Part shown: positions 58,785 through 64,000 of the stretch, piece by piece
Position numbering within the stretch: position 1 is the first letter of the stretch
Layout: each line of letters starts with the position of its first letter
DNA from: Lytechinus variegatus
Taxonomy: Eukaryota > Echinodermata > Echinoidea > Temnopleuroida > Toxopneustidae
Assembly: GCF_018143015.1 (NCBI RefSeq)
Contig: NC_054747.1
Location: 30,746,733 to 30,810,732 of the forward strand
DNA length: 64,000 nt
Direction of reading: 5' to 3'
Notes under the pieces: generated by a model
Seen by the model: only the letters and a program-made list of their open reading frames with translations
What the model was told of the DNA's origin: nothing
Database searches by the model: none
Translations under genes and position numbers: made by a program

Positions 58785-60008
58785 CTGGAATTAAAGAAAA
58801 AAAATGACAAAATGACATGAGATTATACACAAGCTTCACAACATTCAAACAGAAGGGCAAATTATTCAATTAAATTCCATTAATATAATCATCCCACCCA
58901 ATGAAAATATATACGAATTTCCACTTCATTTGTACTACCCTAAAACCCTTTAAAACTCTAAAAGTAAAAATATACCACATTATTTTCACACATTAGAACA
59001 TAACGATGCGGCAATCACAACAAATAAGGGGAAAATATTAAAATTACAGATTTCGAGCACAAGATTGATTTTAAATTGCATGACGAAAACAAACTGTTCT
59101 TTATTTTTTTGTAGAATAATATTTAAGTGAGATTAGGGAAGGATTGTGAAAATAAGAATAAGAGAAAGGGTATTAAGTGTGAAGAGAGAAAAAGAATAGA
59201 GAGGGGGCAGCTAACTTGTTATCATAACCTTCTATATAGACATTAATGAAAATCGAATCTGCACCTGTATGATTAAGATTCAAATCAATAATTCATTTTC
59301 AATTTATTATATCATAATTACTAAGTTATTAGTTCACAATGCATGAATCAATTCCCATTGTTCATTTGGATCCCCCAGAAAGACAAGCATGCATGCAATT
59401 TCTTTGTAATCGATTCGCAGTGTATGTTATGACATGTTAATGTTAACATATGACTTGGGCGGTTGATTCAATTCAAAGCCCTTTGAAATATCAAACAGTA
59501 TAGACTTGACAAAATCCCGGTCTTCAGAAAACATGTTTGTCGGGGGGTCTTTTATGACGATATTTATCGACATATTGCACAGCTTTTCACTTGCCCTTCA
59601 CCTCTGTAAAGGAGCGAACTTTAATAATCATGATAATAACATAACAGTCACAGAGGCAATAACAGTAAAAAGGCATCATAAAAATCAATATGTGGGCTCG
59701 AAGTTCAAGGCTGCTGAATATTGAGAATTCTATAGCGCGACGCCCCTTCACCGACGAAAAAGAGGATTTTGCGCTGCTAGGCAACGTGAAGCGAAGTGTT
59801 TGGTGACAGAGCGTGAGGGCACCGTAATTCAAAGGACCCGCTTGGAAACGTGGTTTCAGAATACTGAAAGTTGGATCATATTCAGCTAGGAGGGGGGGGG
59901 GAGGTGATCCCCTAACCATTTTTTCTTCTGTAAATATTTCTTGAGTGTTTAAATTCTTCTTCTTCAACCACAACATGAACAAACAAAAATAAAAATTCCC
60001 GACTTAAG

Positions 60009-60830
60009 ATGATGACGATCATGACAATGGTAGTGATGATGATGACAAGGATGAAAAAGATGCTGCTGCTGATGATGACGATGGTGATAATGATGATGAT
60101 TATGATGATGATGCTGATGATGATGATGATGCTGATGATGATGACGATGATGATAATTATGATGATTATGATCATGATGATCACAAAGATGAAAAAGATG
60201 CTGCTGATGATGATGACGATGGTAATGATGATGATTTTGATGATGACGATGATGATGATGGTGCTGCTAATGATGATGACGATGATGATAATTATGATGA
60301 TTATGATGATGATGATCACAAAGATGAAAAAGATGCTGCTGATGATGATGACGTTGGTAATGATGATGATTTTGATGATGACGATGATGATGGTGGTGCT
60401 GCTTATGATGATGACGATGATGATAATTATGATGATTATGATCATGATGATCGCAAAGATGAAAAAGATGCTGCTGATGATGATGACGATGGTAATGATG
60501 ATAATTTTGATGATGACGATGATGATGATGGTGCTGCTTATGATGATGACGATGATGATAATTATGATGATTATGATGATGATGATCACAAAGATGAAAA
60601 AGATGCTGCTGATGATGATGACGATGGTAATGATGATGATTTTGATGATGACGATGATGATGATGGTGCTGCTTATGGTGATGACGATGGTGATAATGAT
60701 GATGATGATGATTTTGATGATGACGATGATGATGATGATGGTGCTGCTTATGGTGATGACGATGGTGATAATGATGATGATGATGATGAAGAGGAAAAGG
60801 ATGATGATGATGATAATGATCGACGATGAT
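60009..60830. repeat. GAT-rich satellite with 135-bp higher-order unit
   Basis: The triplet gat dominates, but larger blocks repeat: gatcacaaagatgaaaaagatgctgctgatg occurs near 60181, 60316, 60451 (tcgca variant) and 60586, exactly 135 bases apart, with a diverged earlier copy at about 60044. Because 135 is divisible by three, three frames stay open (Met/Thr, Ile/Val, His) with no protein meaning. Confidence 0.95.
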
Positions 60831-60912
60831 CACTAACAATTACGTTCCTTACACCATTATCTCCCAATACTAAAACGTCAGTTAAAGATTATTCTTTCAA
60901 TGTTCAGGAGAC

Positions 60913-61212
60913 AGTTGGACGCATCCACTATAGGCTCTTAAAGGGCCGGAGGATCTCATAAAAAATGGTAACATTAAGAAAAAAGTTGTATTGATTAATG
61001 GTGAATGCCTGTACGCAGTGCCCTCTTTTGAATGTACACAATTACATCAAGCTGATCCGGAAATGCGAGCAGGTGATGTATTTTTCTATTCATCCACCGA
61101 CGACAACCAGTTTGAGCGACATTTCCTATTGACATGGCGACCAGAAAACCCGAATTATAAAAATAAACCCCCATCAACATTATTTCATGTTCCAAAAGAA
61201 ATCATGGGTTAA
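60913..61212 (+). CDS. Unrecognised protein-like open frame, probable gene fragment
   Basis: From about 60934 the plus frame reads ALKGPEDLIKNGNIKKKVVL then INGECLYAVPSFECTQL, QADPEMRAGDVFFYSS, ERHFLLTWRPENPNY and PSTLFHVPKEIMG to a stop at 61210. The mix of charged, aromatic and Cys residues looks like real protein, unlike the simple-repeat frames nearby. A possible acceptor (caatgttcag) precedes at 60906, but a TAG at 60931 closes the frame upstream, and no ATG starts it. It may be a relic exon or part of a mobile element. I do not recognise the family. Confidence 0.3.
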
Positions 61213-61539
61213 CCATGATTTCTGGCGGATAGACGGAAGGGGGGGGGTCTTGGTCAGATATACTGGACCCAAAAATCTTCACGACTAAGAAGACACCCCC
61301 CCCCACCAAAAAAAAGGGGGAAATAAAAATAAAAGGAAAAATGTGAAATATTATACTACTTTTTGAATATCATTATTTTTATAATGTTAAATATATTATG
61401 TTGTTAAATATTGTGAGTTTTCATTTCATTGGTGATGTAACTTCATGTATTGATTTAATTTTTTCTAATTTGTATTAAGTATTTTAGGATTAGGTTTATT
61501 ATATAATTCAGATAAGATTTATGTATTAGTTATTAAATA

Positions 61540-61612
61540 TATTTTGTAAAGCGCATAGAGAGTCTTGAATATTATGCGCTATATAAATTTCAAATATAAT
61601 TATTATTACGTC
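61540..61612 (+). repeat. SINE-type 3' tail
   Basis: tgtaaagcgcatagagagtc, then atgcgctatataaatttc and attattatta, matches the 3' tails of the SINE copies, without a recognisable head. Confidence 0.6.
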
Positions 61613-62506
61613 AAAATCAATTGAAAAAGTTAGATTTTTGAATTAAAAATGTACGTTTCAAAAATGAGTTTGTTGAAATTTGTTGCTTAATTACGCTACT
61701 GTCCATGATCATGTTTGAGGTGGCTTTAAAGAATTGTGATTCTGCAACCTTGTCTTATCTTGATCATGTCGACGTTGTTTATAGATAAGTTAATGTAACA
61801 TCATAAATATGAAGGAAACGAAAGTGTGTCCCATTTCTTATATCAATATGGTGAACAATAGTTCTGTAATTTCCTTTTTTTCCCTTTGATTTCCTTACTT
61901 CTCTTTATCGAACAATGTTAAAAAACTGATTTTACAGAAGCAAAAAGAAAGAAGATTATGCAAAACACAATAACAGAATCATTCTGTAAATTCATAAAAC
62001 AGGAATTTTCTGCAATTTAACAGTACAGGTCTGTTTAAAAAGGGGAAAAGGGTGTTTTATTAAAGGAAATTTGTAAAGTTCCATACACCAAATACCAATT
62101 TCCTGTGAGAATACGCAATCTGGTATGATTACAGGACTGGTGTTCTCGAGACTCTGCTGCAGGAACTTCTTTTATTTTAAGGATAAATTTTCTAACAGTG
62201 TATATAGGATTTGGCACATTTTATTCTGGTTAATGCATTACGACTTAAATAACATAAGCATGTAAAGAAAGTGAGAGAACTACTCTGAAAGAGCAAATAT
62301 TGAACGTTGACAAGTTGACGCTGACACCCAAACAGAATCAAATTTACAAGTCAACTCAAACATTTTAGCTCCTCTTTGAATTTCACTGAACTGTTATATA
62401 CCACTATAAAGTTCAGTGATGAATTTTCAGGGCGCGTTTGTTTAAAGAACAAACCAATTCGTGTAGTATAATTGATTACACTTACTCACAAATGTTTAAC
62501 CAATCC

Positions 62507-62770
62507 TTAAAGGACAAGTTGACCCCCCAAAAAAGTTAAATTGAGTAAAAAGAGAAAAATCTAAAAAGCGTAACACTGAAAATTTCATCGGAATCGGATG
62601 TAAATTAAGATATGGCATTACATGTCTAAACTTTGCTTAATTTCACAAAACGTTTATATGCACATTATGGTCGGTATGCAAATGAGGGGACTGCTGACAT
62701 CACTCACTCATATATTTCTTTTGTACATGTATTTCGTTAAGTGAAATATTTCAATGTTCTTCTCATATTC
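62507..62770. repeat. Partial copy of 'aaggacaagtccacc' fold-back MITE
   Basis: It starts ccttaaaggacaagttgacc and includes aatttcatcggaatcggatg and tcactcactcatatatttct. The central block and right arm are missing. Confidence 0.8.
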
Positions 62771-64000
62771 GTGTGAACCAAAGTTTTATTCACCCATGAA
62801 CATGTCCACTAGAAAATAATGAAAAGAATCTTATTAACTAGTATACTTTTTAGAAGAATCTTGTCATTCTTATATAGAAATTCTTATACAGTGTACTTGA
62901 AAGGGCAACTCTGACTATATAAACAAGTTGATGCCTTTTCAAGTTTGAGTTGTTTAAGAATGTTGGTTAAAACTTCTGTGACCGTTTTCAATTACACTGT
63001 TTACGAAAACGAAAAGATAAAAATAACACAACTGGCTTAAGAAGAATTTGCACTGTTGATGAATAATATTACATTAATTTTACGCATTATGAAGGTGTAC
63101 CAGTGAAACATTGCTTAAATTTTTTTTTCTACCCATCAAACCTAAACATAACTCATACAAACCCTTTCTCTCAATACTCTACATTCTTATAGTTTATCTT
63201 AGAATTAGATGGGTGTGGACTGACTTTAATTGTGGCAGTGGTCATGGTAATATTGCAAGGAATTCATCTGGAAGGAAACATTTGTTTGTTTTCCCCCACA
63301 TTTTGGTAATAATTTTTCAGATAAATTTTGAAGAAGAAAAGATATTGAGAAATGCTCATTAATTATAGCCTCAATTACACCCAGGAATACATGATATTGA
63401 AGATCTTATAAAAAAAAACATCCACAGTGTACAGTGTATCAAAGTTATTTTTGAAGCAAAGACACAATAGTGTGACACAAATTTGTGAGAAAAAAAATCG
63501 CAAATTTCTGGGACACCTCGGCCCGAGTTGATCTGTATTGATGAATTAATAGACATTCCATATAGATACATGTTATAGTTAAAATGAATTATTTTGAATC
63601 ATCTTATTGAAATAATTCTGTCCCTCTTCGCTCAGAAAAATTGGTAAAATTTGAACCATTCCTACAACTTACTCAAGAGTTTATAAACAGTATTAGTCCC
63701 TTTCTAATCTAGGTCCTTTCGCAGACAATAATCATTTTAATCAGTTATCAAATGAAAATACTAAAGGGTGTTTACATAATATTTGATAAACAGTGAAGGC
63801 AACTCAATACTTATCAATTATCAAATGTCAATATATGATATCCCATTATTTCCAACGCATGGGGCAATTTACTTTTGATAATATCCATATGCCATTATTA
63901 TATTTAGATATGAATTTGAAATTCTATATCTGCACGTGCCGGCATGAATTAACATTTAAACAGGAATTTGAACAAAAATAATTTATTTTGTTTATTGCTT

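Larger units (their letters stand above)
58785..64000. other. Region upstream of the SAXO-like gene
   Basis: The missing first exon of the SAXO-like gene should be here or beyond the window; I looked for a minus-strand CxCExC coding stretch with a phase-2 donor and found none I trust. The rest is AT-rich with the GAT satellite, a SINE tail and a partial MITE. Confidence 0.45.

Noticed and set aside
60009-60836. 275-codon plus frame and 225/190-codon minus frames
   Set aside because: All are translations of one GAT-rich satellite; Met/Thr, Ile and His runs have no protein logic and all are open at once because the unit is a multiple of three.
62460-62510. Possible first exon of the SAXO-like gene (reads NICE before a gtaagtg donor)
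   Set aside because: Phase fits, but no ATG precedes in frame, it abuts a MITE end, and the CxCExC spacing is wrong.
1-64000. CRISPR arrays, operons, prophage or LTR-type elements
   Set aside because: The DNA is clearly metazoan; no spaced direct repeats, capsid/envelope/integrase-like frames or paired long terminal repeats were seen.

Overview
This is eukaryotic nuclear DNA with intron-rich protein genes in a repeat-dense, AT-rich background. The host is most likely an echinoderm, probably a sea urchin. The evidence is a clear deuterostome gene set, tRNA-derived SINEs with a 'ctatataaatg…attatcattatt' tail, many 'taggcctac' words, and at least eight copies of a fold-back repeat ending in 'aaggacaagtccacc'. 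The species call is inference; the gene calls come from splicing exons by eye and comparing them with remembered family sequences.

Layout. (1) 4327-13340, minus: a four-exon gene for a 354-residue type II membrane protein resembling the DUF1647 family of glycosyltransferase-like proteins. (2) 18233-27248, plus: DPAGT1 (ALG7), nine coding exons, 416 residues, the enzyme that starts the dolichol-linked oligosaccharide for N-glycosylation. (3) 33379-49256, minus: PEX19, eight coding exons, 370 residues, the import receptor for peroxisomal membrane proteins, ending in the farnesylation box CSIM. (4) 54225-58784 and probably further right, minus: a SAXO/FAM154-like axonemal microtubule protein, seven exons and 485 residues seen, first exon not found. 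DPAGT1 and PEX19 converge. The DUF1647-like gene and DPAGT1 diverge across 4.9 kb. The genes do not form a pathway, although the first two would both act in the secretory system.

The rest is mobile-element debris and simple repeats: fold-back/MITE families (several with G or C homopolymers), SINEs, one 5'-truncated LINE in a PEX19 intron, a long near-perfect palindrome upstream of DPAGT1, and a GAT-rich higher-order satellite of 135-bp units. No retrovirus-like element, CRISPR array, rRNA or convincing functional tRNA gene was seen.

The two most unusual signals sit on gene structure. The 3' end of DPAGT1 exon 6, including its splice donor, is the founder of an eight-copy, 97-98 bp tandem array running into the intron, so six GTAAGT donors stand in a row. 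PEX19 intron 4 carries a decayed second copy of the start of exon 5, with its splice acceptor kept.
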